This document shows positions 28,701 through 35,834 of a stretch of 64,000 bases of DNA, piece after piece. The notes beneath the pieces are model-generated. The model was not told the origin of the DNA. It did not search any database and saw only the letters and a program-made list of their open reading frames with translations. This DNA comes from Castor canadensis. Taxonomy: Eukaryota > Chordata > Mammalia > Rodentia > Castoridae. Numbering within the stretch: position 1 is the first letter of the stretch; the number at the start of each line of letters is the position of its first letter. The stretch is from positions 62,438,951 to 62,502,950 of the forward strand of contig NC_133402.1 of the NCBI RefSeq assembly GCF_047511655.1, written 5' to 3'. Both the position numbers and the translations under genes were made by a program.

Positions 28701-31700
28701 TCAATCAAGTGACTGCACATCTGAGTATTTAACGTGCAGCTGGATCGGGAATAAGGGTCTAACTGTATTAACAAATACTCTTAGGTTTCCTAAAAGTGAC
28801 TGAGTACAGCCTGTCCAAGATAAAAATCTAAGTGAGGGATCATGTCAATAACTGACTCCCTCTCAAATAAAATGCAACACACACACTCACACCTCACAAA
28901 CTCTACTTTAGAATATTCTATACTATTGGCAAGTACACTGCCAATTTAATGAACTCATTCTCCTGAAATCAAAGCAAAGTGTGTACTAAGAAGCCAGCCC
29001 AGACTAGGAAAATCATTATGCTCTCAATATACATATTGTTTGGGACATTCTATTTTCTTATATTATATTTTGCACACGTGCACACACTTAAATAATGAAC
29101 AAGACACACACATAACAGGTAATCTTTTTTTGATTTGATCAATTCAATTCTTATATGAACTTTTAAAAAATTTTATTTTATCATTTTTACACTTTTTTAC
29201 ATGTGCATACATTGTTTGTGCCACCTCCCCTACCCACTCCCCCCAGCCCCCGCTTCCAGGCAGAATCTTACCACTAAGATTACTGAATCTTAGCAATGAC
29301 TTACCTCTACATCTGCCTGCACTCCCAGAACATCCACAAGTGCTCTGCAAATATTTCTCACGTAGCCTTTCCTGACTTGCAAAGCAGATTCATACCCAGC
29401 TGGCACAAATTTAAGAAAATACTGCAGTAAGTGACACAAGGCTGCTTTCAGCAAATCAGACTTGAGCCGCATAAGCACACCATCTTCACACATGACGCAG
29501 AGCTTTTCTAGCAGCATATTCAAGTAGACGGGCTCAATGTTTCCATAAGCTTCTGCTTCAAAGGGGAATAGTGTCTTTATCAGCTTTGATAGTGGCTCTT
29601 CATACAGCCTCAACTGGTCAATATCCATTTCTACAAGGTCTTTTAATAATTCCAAAAATGAGCTGAAAAAAGTACTGGCTGGTTGTGCTGGTAGTCCTCC
29701 AAGTTCAAAGAGTTCAGTTAAAAGGCTGATAGCCAAGGATTTAACTTTTGGACAACCACACTCTAGCAGAACACAACCTATCCGCCAAAGTAAGAGTTCC
29801 TGCCGCCTAAAAAACACAGTTGCAATAATACGAATAAGAACCATGAGTAAAGTGACTTCAATACAGTCTAAATTTTGCATGCTCACGAACTGCAAAGGAG
29901 CCGGATGTAAACATCTCGTGTGTTCATCTAACTGGCTTGAAAATCGGCAAACGACCACTGGCCAGTCTACGACATGTCCCATTGTATTCCTTTTGTGGAG
30001 GGGAATCAAGTCTTCAAAAAGATGTAATAACTCCTTTGTGAGGACCCCAAAAATGGCAGGATTCTTGCTTTTAAAAAGAAATAATAATGAACAGATAACT
30101 TCACATATTTTCTTGTGTAACAAGTGACAGGATGGAGTTGCTGCAATCCGCAGAAGTCTTGTTATGATCCAATTACTGAATTCTTTGAAATAAACAAACA
30201 AAAAAGACATTAAAAAAACAACTACATCAGAAGTGTTAATATGCTAGGTGCCTGATGACTGATTTTTTTTTTTTCCCCAGTGGTACTGGGTTTGAACTCA
30301 GGGCTTTACACTTAGCTAGGCAGGTGCTCTACCAGTTGAGCCCACTCTACCAGTCCCCGATGACTGATTTTTAAAGTATAAACTTCACTAATAAAATAGC
30401 TTCTATTCCCTACACAATGAAAACACATTATAGTAGTTTAGAGTAGCACTGAGTGAGACAGAAAGGGTCCTAGCTTGTCATCTGCTGGTGGAAGGAGCTT
30501 TGCATTTCTCTGAACCTCTATAACTTCAGGTCTGAAAGAAGAATGGTGATATCTAGGTTACAGGTTGTTGTGAGGATCGAGTACCATAATGTACATGAAG
30601 ACTCAGCATGGTTTCCAGAGGGTGACAAACATTCAACAAATGGGAACTACTGTCACTCAAGAATTTACTGAGTAGGGGCTCGGGAGGTAGCTCAGAAGCA
30701 GAGCACTTGCTTAGCATAGGGAGGCCTTGGGTTCCACCCAAACACACACACACTGCGTGCTGATTTGGTCTTAGGTGCAGAGAGTAAGTCAGTCATGGCC
30801 CCGTCCTCAGGAATCCTATCATAGTGTTTCTTGACCTTTTTGCCTACAACTAAGAAATGCATTTTACATCATGACCCAGTGTACACATGCTTATTTATTT
30901 TATTTAAATATATGAACAGTTTCACAAATACTTACTCTTCTTACATTCAATGTATTGTAATATAGCTAGTCTACTTCATCTTGTTTTAAAAGCTAGTAAT
31001 ACCCTAAGGTAATTTCATAAAAATATTGTAAAAAGAATATAAATGGATGATGGTAATACAGGTGATAATAATCACTATTGTGGAACAAATGAAGAACACT
31101 TAGTACTAAGACAGCAAACTGCTTTGGTAGTAGAGACCATAAGAAAATGAAAAGCATGACTGTTCCAATAAAACTGTTTATACAACTGCAGCCTGGGGTC
31201 TGCAGTTTACCAGGCTCTGATCTAGAAGAAAAAGATTACCAAAAAACAGAAAAAAGAAAATTCTGCCAAAGTGTTCAATGACAAATAAATAAATCTGATC
31301 ATCTAGCAGATAATAGTAAAAAGAACAACAAGGCAGGTACCAGAGCCTGACGTCTGTAATCCCAGATACTCAGGAGCAGAGATCAGGAGGATCGCGGTCC
31401 CAAGCCAGCCCAGGCAAATAGTTCACGAGACCCTATCTCAAAAAAAAAAAAAACCCATCCAAAAAAGGGCTGCTGGAGTGGCTCAAGGTACAGGCCCTGA
31501 GTTCAAACCCCAGCGCTACAAAAAAGAAAAAGAATAAGGTTATATGAAATAAAAATAACCAATACCACATCATTCCCTTAAGCGCTACAAAAAAGAAAAA
31601 GAATAAGGTTATATGAAATAAAAATAACCAATACCACATCATTCCCTTAATTTACAGCAAACGTGACTCAAAAAAAGTGCAATCACTTTTCAAAAAGTGT

Positions 31701-34700
31701 GCGGCATTTCAGAAAAACAGAAAAGGGCAGACTTCATATAAGGGGCTGCATGCAGATGCAATAGCTGCACTTACCAATACAACTGGCTTTGGCCTCCTTT
31801 TGGCCCTGGCCTCCATTCGCATTGACAAACATAAGTGGGGAAGATTTCATGATATGCTGGATGAAGTCAAGCAACATCACAGAGGTTGGCTGAGAGTCAG
31901 TTTTCTTGACAAGTTCTAGAGCAACTAAAAAATAAAAGATTTTAAAGAGTCATGACAAATGACATTTCCCTAAGAAACTAGACTTTAGTGATCAGAATTA
32001 TGTCTGCACAGTGCTCATGCTAAACTGAAAGGCTAACCACTATAATCTTACCTAATTTTAAATGTTTAATAATCACATGCTTTCGTGTATCATACATCCT
32101 TTCCAGCAAACATGGACTAGAGACCTACAACATACCAGGCACACAAAAAAATCTTATAACCTGGTGAAGGCGTCAAACAAATGAATGACACAATGTGGAA
32201 ACTACACTAATCCAGAATAAGAGGGAAGACACCGTGAAGCATTACCAGAGAGAAGCTGGTGGAGCAGAAAGGAAAGGCAGGTGTCCACACGGACAGAGTA
32301 CTATATGTAAGCACATCTTATAAATACTCATAGCTGCTGGTTATTGATCACCAACCCATGACTTTACTAACTGGAAAAAGAAAGGCTAAATGTTATAAAT
32401 AAAAAAATCTGTTGGTACCAAATCTGCAGTTAAAATTATAAACCTGAGCCAAATTCTACTCTATACTCACCCTTGCACATCATTTCAGCAGAACAGATGT
32501 GACAACTTGCCATGTTGGGGATACTTCTATTTTAGATTTTCAGATAGGCAAGAGTTGGTTCAACACTCATAGAATTCTATCACCTCTTACAAAGGCAAAT
32601 TTAAAATTTCTTTAAAATTTTTTTATTAGGATATATTAGTTGTACAGGGGGGATTCATTGTGACAATTCCAAATAGGTTTATATTGTACATTGGTTAGAT
32701 CACCCCAGGCAACTCTTAAAGGTTGTGTGTGTGTGTGTGACATTTGCTGGATGTCTGCCACTGGTGTAATGCTGCTAAAATAAGGTCCATATGATTGCAC
32801 TTTGGCAAATATGTTTTATGTACAATATCTAATAGCAAAGAATTCATAGCAAGTAGTAGAAAATCAATGTTACTAATAGGAAAAGAGTTATTTTAAAAGT
32901 CTAAACCACATTTTGTCACAAGTGATACTGAATAACAGTAACTATCAGAACTACTAACTCTGTAACTAAACCACCTGAACCACCTGAGAAAATGCTAGCA
33001 TAGTGTCGTATGCATGGAAAAAGCCACAGAATTCATACAGTTCATGCGAGAATTGGTCTCTTACCAACATTTACATCTGTAAGGATTCGGTCAATGAACT
33101 GACATAGGATTTGTCTTGGCTTCTGTACAACTGTATTATATTCTTCTGGAGTGGCACTAAAACACAAATAAAAAGCTTTGAATCCTTAAAAGAACTTAGA
33201 ATTTCATTTGTTAAAACAATTCTCTAAAGTTGAACTTAGCAAATGTGTGTAGTTTCAATTTGACATTTGCAGTATTCTCCTGCTTAACAAATGAAAAGAA
33301 AGCCTAAATACATATTAACAATTTACAGGGTTAAAAAAAAAACAGAACAAGCTAAAAGATCCCACCAGGATCTGATGTGCAGAATCTAGACTCTGTTCAC
33401 AATGGCAGCCACTTGTACCTATTTAGCACTTGAAATGAGGCTAGTCCAAGCTGAGATGTGTTATCCATGTAAAATACACACCGAATTTCTAATAGTACAA
33501 AAAAGTATCTCAATAATTTTGTACTAATTGCATGTGGAAATGATAGTTGGATATAAGTTAAGTGAGTTACATTGATAAAATTAATTCTACCTATTTCCAC
33601 TCTACTTTTTAAAGTGTGGTACTAGAGAAACTTAAATTACACATGTGGTTTCCACTATGTTTCTATTAAACAATGCCAATCCAGACTTTTGGAAAGTCTA
33701 TAGAACACAGCTTCTTCAACAAATTCTAAGGGAAAAAAAGAGGAAAAATCTATAACCAGGATTCAAGAGACATACAGAATAATTACAATGCACGATTCTG
33801 AACTGGATTCTGATTCCATGACAGTGGGAAAATCTGAGCACAGGCTAGGAACTTGATATTATAGAATTTTCTCTTTAGTGTGACAGTGGTATTGTGGTCA
33901 TGTTTTAAAAGTCTCTGTCTTTTACAGATAAATACTGACATCAGCGGATGTAATGATGTCTGGAATTCGCTTCAAAGTAATCTGTGTTGAGATGAAGATC
34001 ACGAATGGGGAAATCAATACACTATGCTATTTTTCTTCTTTTCTTATGCTTTAAATTTTCCAAAATAAAGAAGAAAATGTTAAGAAATACATATATTTAG
34101 TCTTAGGACCAATCAGGGAAAAATAGTATTAAGAGGAGAAATACAATTCAGCAGAATTGTACCCTAGAATCCTGAATGAATTAAAGTTGAGCTCCAGGAT
34201 CTGGTATAAACCACCACAGAACAGAATATAAGAATTTAACAGAAAGTCTGTATTCCACTAAATAGAATAAAGAATCATACAGTCAGACTGGCAGTCAACA
34301 TTCACTGAGCACCTATAGTGTACCAGGCAACAAATCGGAAGGTACTGCTGAGACAGTGAAAGAAGCAGTGGGGTGGAGGAGAGCTGGTAAGCCAGCCTAG
34401 CCCTCTATTCAGGGTGGATTCTGAGATCACTCACTAAAACACTTAAAAAGAAGAAGTACATGTCTGGGAAGCAAAACCAAAACCGGTTTTAGAAATACTG
34501 AGTGCAAGGTCTCAAGTGAACACCTAAGTGAGCTTTTTGACAGTGGGAATTAGTTCCAGATCTCAAGAAACATCCAGCTTAGGGATACAATCATTATAGA
34601 CCAAATACCTATCAAGTGTGGCTCAAGTGGTAGAGCGCCTGCCTTGCAAATGGAAGTTCAAATCCTAGTCCCACCAAAATAAATAAATATCAAACAAGGC

Positions 34701-35834
34701 TAAATATACTATGTTATTCCAAATCTTAAGCAACAAGATAGGGATATTAAACCTAATTCGGATTTATTGAGACTGCAAATCATGGAGATTGTGCACCCTG
34801 TCTAAGCTAGTAATAGTGGAAGCTTGGGGTAGGATTGCAATTATGATTAAATAACACCAAAGCCAAAAAGAGAAATCGAATTTAAAGTTAGAGGGGCTAT
34901 TAAGGAGAAACGGAGAGAGGGCCAAGGAATCAGGAAGAAAAAAGGAGAAAACGAGAAGTAGTTGTTCCAATTGGCAATTCAGCCCTGGCAGCAGTGCAAG
35001 CCCACGCTTGCACCGGCTTAAAAAAAAAAAACAAAAACTACCAAAAAACTATCCACGCCTGGTCCCGCGCGCTGTCCAGGGTCTGGCCTGGTGGACGAAG
35101 CCCGGGGCGCGGGGGGGCGTGGCGAGCACTAAGCCCCGCCCCTCTCCAGGTAAGACCCGGGTGCACGGGATCTTATTCTTGGGGCTTACAGAAAACCGGC
35201 ACGACCTTCAATTATCTCCTTTTGTTGTTGTTGTTTAGGTTTTGCGGATCCCTCGGACTTTCTACTAAGACACTGGACCCAAGAGTGACTGGTCAATACG
35301 AAGGAGGTCACATCTTTAGGATGCACTGCGAGTCACTTCCCAGAAAGAAATCAGCTGCCTTTCCCAGCAATCCATTTCCCCTGCTAAAACCCTGCAGCCG
35401 TGATTTTACACCCCCGCCCCGCCCCGGAACAAATCGTAAGCCGAGTCCTCCAGAAGTAATGGTAAAGAATAGAAAGTGCCTCTCATCTGAGGAAAGGGGT
35501 TTCCGAGAAGCAAACGAGTGCAGAAAAGTGACTGGAAAGCCCTCAGAGGGAACCTTCCTTCCAGCAGCGCAAGGCAAACCCTGCGGATCGGGACGACGCA
35601 CCCGCCCCAGGAACGGCCTCTGACGGCGAGGCGACTGGCTCCAACGCCCAGCGTTTTCACATGGGCCGCGGCGACAGGAATCCGAGCACCGCTCAGCGCG
35701 GACGGGGAACCAGAAACCTCTGCCGGGCCGGCAGTGGGAGGACGAGCGACCCAAGACTAGGGGGCCCGGCCCTACCTGCCCAGCTCCCGCAGGGCCGGGA
35801 TCATGGACGCCAGCTCCAGGCCGTGCTCGCCCAT
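4576..35834 (-). CDS. ATR: ATR checkpoint kinase, 5' half of gene (coding exons 1-21)
   Basis: ATR is the PI3K-related Ser/Thr kinase that, with its partner ATRIP, is recruited to RPA-coated single-stranded DNA at stalled forks and phosphorylates CHK1. Twenty-one exons are joined by GT/AG sites in consistent phase, giving 1,317 codons of a protein about 2,640 residues long. This part is alpha-helical: the ATRIP-binding N terminus, HEAT repeats (the clearest near residues 801-837) and the UME region (about residues 1121-1227). The FAT, PI3K-like kinase and FATC domains would be encoded beyond the left edge. The start codon at 35834 has a strong context (ACCATGG) and opens the conserved [19 protein letters not shown]. 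All exon lengths match human ATR as recalled except exon 3 (+9 nt) and exon 6 (-3 nt). No stop or frameshift was seen in any exon, so this is the functional gene, not a retrocopy. Confidence 0.97.
5460..5553 (-). CDS. ATR: ATR exon 20
   Basis: 94 nt, completing Arg1244, then [20 protein letters not shown] and [11 protein letters not shown]. The acceptor is TTATTAG|GGAT and the donor GAAAG|GTACTT. Intron 20 (4702-5459) shows no recognisable repeat. Confidence 0.96.
5790..6185 (+). mobile_element. MaLR (MLT1-like) solo LTR in ATR intron 19
   Basis: The right half ends with 'aaatagttattattttaaga' then 'tactaagttttggagtgatt' and a 'tgtaatacagcaacagacag' close, the recognisable 3' end of MLT1-class LTRs of the ERVL-MaLR group. 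The left boundary is uncertain. No internal region adjoins it. Confidence 0.6.
7451..7594 (-). CDS. ATR: ATR exon 19 (UME region)
   Basis: 144 nt, completing Arg1196, then [20 protein letters not shown] and [20 protein letters not shown], ending HYLIIEN plus two bases. The acceptor is CACACAG|AGCG and the donor AACAG|GTACTG. Intron 19 (5554-7450) contains a MaLR-type LTR near 5,790-6,185 and an L2-like scrap near 6,350-6,430. Confidence 0.96.
7880..7955 (+). mobile_element. tRNA-like SINE monomer
   Basis: GTGCTGGTGGAGTGGCTTAA to an A19-type tail. ATR intron 18. Confidence 0.75.
8246..8370 (+). mobile_element. B1-like SINE
   Basis: Starts GCCCAGCATGGTGGTACAGG and ends 'gagaccctatctcaag'. ATR intron 18. 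Confidence 0.75.
8982..9218 (+). mobile_element. Composite SINE (B1-like + tRNA-like)
   Basis: B1-like unit with 'gttcaagaccagcctggacc', then a tRNA-like unit 'ggtgtggctcaagtggcaga' with an A-rich tail. Confidence 0.8.
10183..10313 (-). CDS. ATR: ATR exon 18 (UME region)
   Basis: 131 nt, encoding [20 protein letters not shown], then [20 protein letters not shown] and LCC plus two bases of Arg. The acceptor is TTTATAG|GCCT and the donor TGCAG|GTAAGT. Intron 18 (7595-10182) holds a monomeric tRNA-like SINE, a B1-like SINE and a composite SINE. Confidence 0.96.
10422..10830 (+). mobile_element. Trimeric composite SINE (B1 x3 + tRNA-like)
   Basis: Three successive B1-like units, each with a 'ggccagcctgggcaaaaag' type segment (about 10422-10515, 10518-10625 and 10632-10745), then a tRNA-like unit (about 10757-10830). 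A 13-bp direct repeat AAGGTCTAGTAAA/AAGGTCTAATAAA (10409-10421 and 10831-10843) encloses all four parts. Confidence 0.8.
12224..12316 (-). CDS. ATR: ATR exon 17 (start of UME region)
   Basis: 93 nt in whole codons, residues 1122-1152. It encodes [20 protein letters not shown] and [11 protein letters not shown]. The acceptor is CCCATAG|GCTG and the donor AAAATG|GTAAGT. Intron 17 (10314-12223) contains the trimeric composite SINE at 10422-10830 and otherwise unrecognised sequence. Confidence 0.96.
12388..12462 (-). mobile_element. tRNA-like SINE, antisense
   Basis: GGGGATTGAACCCAGGGCCT to 'ctaccactgagctac'. ATR intron 16. Confidence 0.75.
13005..13160 (-). mobile_element. MIR-like element
   Basis: 'aacccaggtttgaatccatt', 'aatcttaaacaagttagtta' and 'gttgtaaaggttcaataaaa' follow an antisense MIR. 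ATR intron 16. Confidence 0.65.
14386..14587. mobile_element. Two tRNA-like SINEs in inverted arrangement
   Basis: A sense copy at about 14386-14478 (gaagctcaatggtagagtgc) is followed directly by a degraded antisense copy at about 14488-14587 (ggtgttgggaattgaatttg). ATR intron 16. Confidence 0.65.
15614..15690 (+). mobile_element. tRNA-like SINE fragment
   Basis: GGCTGAGGGCACGGCTCATG to 'ctgaaaccccagtattgtc'. Diverged. Confidence 0.55.
16248..16433 (-). CDS. ATR: ATR exon 16
   Basis: 186 nt in whole codons, residues 1060-1121. It encodes [20 protein letters not shown], then [20 protein letters not shown] and [20 protein letters not shown] and LM. The acceptor is GAGTTAG|AATG and the donor CTGATG|GTAAGG. 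Intron 16 (12317-16247) holds several tRNA-like SINEs and a MIR-like element. Confidence 0.96.
16740..16835 (-). mobile_element. MIR-like fragment
   Basis: 'tgccttagtttctcatctat' then 'aaaataaagagtaat'. ATR intron 15. Confidence 0.6.
16970..17177 (+). mobile_element. Composite SINE
   Basis: B1-like unit (agccaggtatgatggctcat) plus tRNA-like unit (ataggtcaagtggtagagag). ATR intron 15. Confidence 0.8.
17987..18170 (+). mobile_element. Composite SINE
   Basis: 5'-truncated B1-like unit (taatcctagctactcaggag), then a tRNA-like unit and A13 tail. ATR intron 15. Confidence 0.75.
18318..18422 (+). mobile_element. tRNA-like SINE with (AAT)n tail
   Basis: GGGCCAGGACGTAGCTTAGT through 'ctgggttcaatccaaagcac', with six AAT-type repeats at its end. 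Only about 25 bp from the exon 15 donor. Confidence 0.8.
18448..18642 (-). CDS. ATR: ATR exon 15
   Basis: 195 nt in whole codons, residues 995-1059. It encodes [20 protein letters not shown], then [20 protein letters not shown] and ends [14 protein letters not shown], identical to human as recalled. The acceptor is TTTTCAG|AGG and the donor CTGAAG|GTAATC. Intron 15 (16434-18447) holds two composite SINEs and one tRNA-like SINE with an (AAT)n tail. Confidence 0.96.
20156..20326 (-). CDS. ATR: ATR exon 14
   Basis: 171 nt, a whole number of codons, residues 938-994. It encodes [20 protein letters not shown], then [20 protein letters not shown] and [17 protein letters not shown]. The acceptor is GCTTTAG|TTTT and the donor CTTACT|GTAAGT. 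Intron 14 (18643-20155) has no SINE; degraded L2/L1-like pieces are possible at 19,190-19,310 and 19,420-19,520. Confidence 0.96.
20852..20990 (-). mobile_element. B1-like SINE, antisense
   Basis: T-rich start, 'cattgctcaggctggccaga', then 'tagctgggactacagtaata'. ATR intron 13. Confidence 0.75.
21056..21227 (-). CDS. ATR: ATR exon 13
   Basis: 172 nt, completing Arg880 and then [20 protein letters not shown] and [20 protein letters not shown], ending QYKKPICQ. The peptide is identical to human as recalled. The acceptor is TTTTTAG|GGCA and the donor GTCAG|GTGAGT. Intron 12 (21228-21506) has an antisense tRNA-like SINE. Intron 13 (20327-21055) has an antisense B1-like SINE. Confidence 0.96.
21360..21427 (-). 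mobile_element. tRNA-like SINE, antisense
   Basis: 'ttatgaacccagagcctcac' to 'gctccatccccagccct'. ATR intron 12, 80 bp from the exon 12 donor. Confidence 0.65.
21507..21607 (-). CDS. ATR: ATR exon 12
   Basis: 101 nt, same length as human, encoding [20 protein letters not shown] and [13 protein letters not shown] plus two bases of Arg. The acceptor is TTGTAG|CTTT and the donor GGAAG|GTACGC. Intron 11 is only 78 bp (21608-21685). Confidence 0.95.
21686..21876 (-). CDS. ATR: ATR exon 11 (HEAT repeat)
   Basis: 191 nt, same length as human, encoding [20 protein letters not shown], then [40 protein letters not shown] and VVKE. It carries the annotated HEAT repeat of ATR. The acceptor is CTACAG|CATT. 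The donor AAAGAG|GTTGGT is weaker than consensus. Intron 10 (21877-22863) holds an antisense B1-like SINE at about 22,078-22,165 and is otherwise unremarkable. Confidence 0.95.
22078..22165 (-). mobile_element. B1-like SINE fragment, antisense
   Basis: 'tagcccaggctgatctcagc' and 'gagtgctgggattacaggta'. ATR intron 10. Confidence 0.7.
22864..23126 (-). CDS. ATR: ATR exon 10
   Basis: 263 nt, same length as human. It encodes [20 protein letters not shown], then [20 protein letters not shown] through [17 protein letters not shown] plus one base. The acceptor is TTCCCAG|AGAT and the donor AGCTTG|GTGAGT. The human A10 run is broken here into A4, G and A5 (plus strand 22885-22894). Intron 9 (23127-23342) is short with no repeat seen. 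Confidence 0.95.
23343..23535 (-). CDS. ATR: ATR exon 9 (equivalent of the human Seckel exon)
   Basis: 193 nt, same length as human. It is found only by following splice sites, because it yields no long open frame in context. It encodes (S)[17 protein letters not shown], then [20 protein letters not shown], then [20 protein letters not shown] and VPKML. The acceptor is TTTTCAG|CACC. The donor CTTAT|GTACGT lacks the usual G as last exon base. Skipping would shift the frame. The glycine in CVNGF, equivalent to human Gly674, uses GGG with its third base at 23399. It is among the more diverged exons in the set. Intron 8 (23536-25193) has a B1-like and a composite SINE. Confidence 0.93.
24476..24597 (-). 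mobile_element. B1-like SINE, antisense
   Basis: T-run, 'gagacggcgtctcaaggctg', then a twice-repeated 'taccaccacactcagc'. ATR intron 8. Confidence 0.7.
24892..25112 (+). mobile_element. Composite SINE
   Basis: B1-like unit (ggctgggtgccagtggctca) plus tRNA-like unit (ggtgtggctcaagcaggaga) with an A-rich tail; ends about 80 bp from the exon 8 donor. Confidence 0.8.
25194..25346 (-). CDS. ATR: ATR exon 8
   Basis: 153 nt, same length as human, encoding [20 protein letters not shown] through [10 protein letters not shown] and one base. The acceptor is TTTGTAG|TGAAG and the donor CTACT|GTAAGT. Intron 7 (25347-26000) has an antisense and a sense tRNA-like SINE (25511-25590, 25735-25815), which are inverted relative to each other. 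Confidence 0.95.
25511..25815. mobile_element. Two tRNA-like SINEs in ATR intron 7
   Basis: Antisense copy at 25511-25590 (aaggcttgaacccagagcct) and sense copy at 25735-25815 (ggggctgggggtgtgactca). They form an inverted pair about 145 bp apart. Confidence 0.7.
26001..26191 (-). CDS. ATR: ATR exon 7
   Basis: 191 nt, same length as human. It encodes the end of codon 516, then [20 protein letters not shown] and a helix ending [15 protein letters not shown] plus one base. The acceptor is TATCGCAG|CCAT and the donor CAGG|GTGAGT. Intron 6 (26192-27488) holds a dimeric composite SINE (26663-26990) and the SINE scrap at 27411-27455. Confidence 0.94.
26663..26990 (+). mobile_element. Composite dimeric SINE
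   Basis: Two B1-like units starting GGCAGGGTACAGTGGCTCAC and GCTGGGCATGGTGTTTC, then a tRNA-like unit (tagctcaagtggtagagcac) with an A-rich tail. Located in ATR intron 6. Confidence 0.85.
27411..27455 (+). mobile_element. 45-bp tRNA-like SINE scrap with target duplication
   Basis: GGGCGGGTGCGTGGCGCAAG followed by 'tggtagagcacctgcctagc' is the 5' part of a tRNA-like SINE without its 3' half or tail. The 13-bp repeat CAGGCCACTCAGA flanks it exactly (27398-27410 and 27456-27468). It lies 21 bp from the exon 6 donor in ATR intron 6. Confidence 0.8.
27489..27677 (-). CDS. ATR: ATR exon 6 (frame-neutral, skippable in human)
   Basis: 189 nt, phase 2 at both ends, encoding [19 protein letters not shown] through [18 protein letters not shown]. 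The acceptor is ATCACAG|AGTC and the donor GGCCGG|GTAAAA. Human exon 6 is 192 nt, and its omission gives the known ATR isoform 2 lacking residues 450-513. Because the exon is symmetric, skipping here would also keep the frame. A 45-bp SINE fragment lies 21 bp beyond the donor. Intron 5 (27678-28251) holds a tRNA-like SINE with a CA-rich tail. Confidence 0.94.
27736..27846 (+). mobile_element. tRNA-like SINE with CA-rich tail
   Basis: GGAGCTGGAGGTAGAGCTCA to 'ctgggttcaaaatcctgcac', followed by an imperfect (CA)n tract. ATR intron 5. Confidence 0.75.
28252..28430 (-). CDS. ATR: ATR exon 5 with [11 protein letters not shown] motif
   Basis: 179 nt, residues 394-453. It begins [20 protein letters not shown]. 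It contains [11 protein letters not shown] at residues 431-441, which matches the human segment carrying the reported Ser428 phosphosite and a basic NLS-like patch, shifted by three because of the exon 3 gain. The acceptor is TTCTCAG|TAC and the donor GAAGA|GTATGA. Intron 4 (28431-29304) is unique-looking except for an antisense L1 3'-end scrap at about 29,163-29,262. Confidence 0.95.
29163..29262 (-). mobile_element. L1 3' end scrap in ATR intron 4
   Basis: A T-rich run followed by 'acatgtgcatacattgtttg' and a C-rich tract, a degraded match to the 3' ends of the L1 copies at 36.37 and 48.18 kb. It lies about 40 bp downstream of the exon 4 donor. Confidence 0.5.
29305..30182 (-). CDS. ATR: ATR exon 4 (large N-terminal exon)
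   Basis: 878 nt, equal to the human exon length as recalled, encoding residues 101-393. It starts with the last two bases of Glu101 and [20 protein letters not shown], and ends ...[19 protein letters not shown] on a codon boundary. The acceptor is TTTCAAAG|AATTC and the donor GTAGAG|GTAAGT. The product is an all-helical HEAT-like segment of the ATRIP-binding region. Substitutions against human are scattered and there is no frame disruption. Upstream of the acceptor the frame stays open for ten codons of intron; these are not coding. Confidence 0.97.
30266..30358 (-). mobile_element. tRNA-like SINE, antisense
   Basis: T12 run, 'gtactgggtttgaactcagg', then 'ctaccagttgagcccac'. About 85 bp upstream of the ATR exon 4 acceptor. 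Confidence 0.75.
30498..30750. mobile_element. MIR-like fragment and tRNA-like SINE
   Basis: A MIR-like antisense piece at about 30498-30645 (tctctgaacctctataactt) is followed by a sense tRNA-like SINE at 30675-30750. ATR intron 3. Confidence 0.55.
31332..31528 (+). mobile_element. Composite SINE overlapping a tandem duplication
   Basis: B1-like unit (gtctgtaatcccagatactc), A13, then a tRNA-like unit (gctggagtggctcaaggtac). Its last bases are part of the 69-bp duplicated unit. Confidence 0.8.
31512..31649. repeat. Exact 69-bp tandem duplication
   Basis: Unit 1 (31512-31580) and unit 2 (31581-31649) start AGCGCTACAAAAAAG and end CATCATTCCCTTA. I found no mismatch between them. The unit includes the SINE 3' end and flanking unique sequence. 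ATR intron 3. Confidence 0.95.
31775..31924 (-). CDS. ATR: ATR exon 3, three codons longer than human
   Basis: 150 nt, encoding [20 protein letters not shown] onward, then [19 protein letters not shown], to the first base of Glu101. The acceptor is TTTTTAG|TTGC and the donor GTATTG|GTAAGT. Human exon 3 as recalled is 141 nt and has NVSGSHEAKGSC here, so this copy carries three extra residues in a variable surface loop. The same bases contain two copies of GGAGGCCA. Intron 3 (30183-31774) holds an antisense tRNA-like SINE, a MIR-like piece, a composite SINE and an exact 69-bp tandem duplication. Confidence 0.94.
33065..33156 (-). CDS. ATR: ATR exon 2
   Basis: 92 nt, completing Ser20 and running to the first base of Val51. 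The acceptor is TTTTAG|TGCC and the donor ATGTTG|GTAAGA. The peptide [20 protein letters not shown] is identical to human ATR as recalled. Intron 2 (31925-33064) holds a short TG run near 32,725-32,740 and an A/T-rich piece at about 32,612-32,720 resembling an old L1 3' end. Confidence 0.95.
34615..34690 (+). mobile_element. tRNA-like SINE
   Basis: 'tgtggctcaagtggtagagc' to 'ttcaaatcctagtcccacc' and an (AAAT)n tail. ATR intron 1. Confidence 0.75.
35776..35834 (-). CDS. ATR: ATR exon 1 (coding part)
   Basis: Encodes residues 1-19 plus two bases of Ser20 (59 nt, ends in phase 2). The donor reads GGCAG|GTAGGG. It lies in the CpG island, and the 5' UTR continues upstream to an undetermined start site. 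The reading frame stays open upstream for 77 more codons to an ATG at 36065. Intron 1 (33157-35775) contains one tRNA-like SINE near 34,615-34,685 and the GC-rich 35.1-35.7 kb segment; otherwise I recognise nothing in it. Confidence 0.95.

Noticed and set aside
30183..30210. Start codon for a short ATR form at the left of exon 4
   Set aside because: The ATG at 30210 is in intron 3. The splice acceptor TTTCAAAG at 30183 explains the open frame.
31433..31642. 69-codon frame with a repeated hydrophobic segment
   Set aside because: The repeat is the 69-bp tandem duplication translated through SINE tails.
34994..35623. 209-codon plus-strand open frame near the ATR CpG island
   Set aside because: Spans GC-rich DNA with few stops, no recognisable domain, poor start context, and overlaps ATR intron 1. 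More likely a composition artefact.
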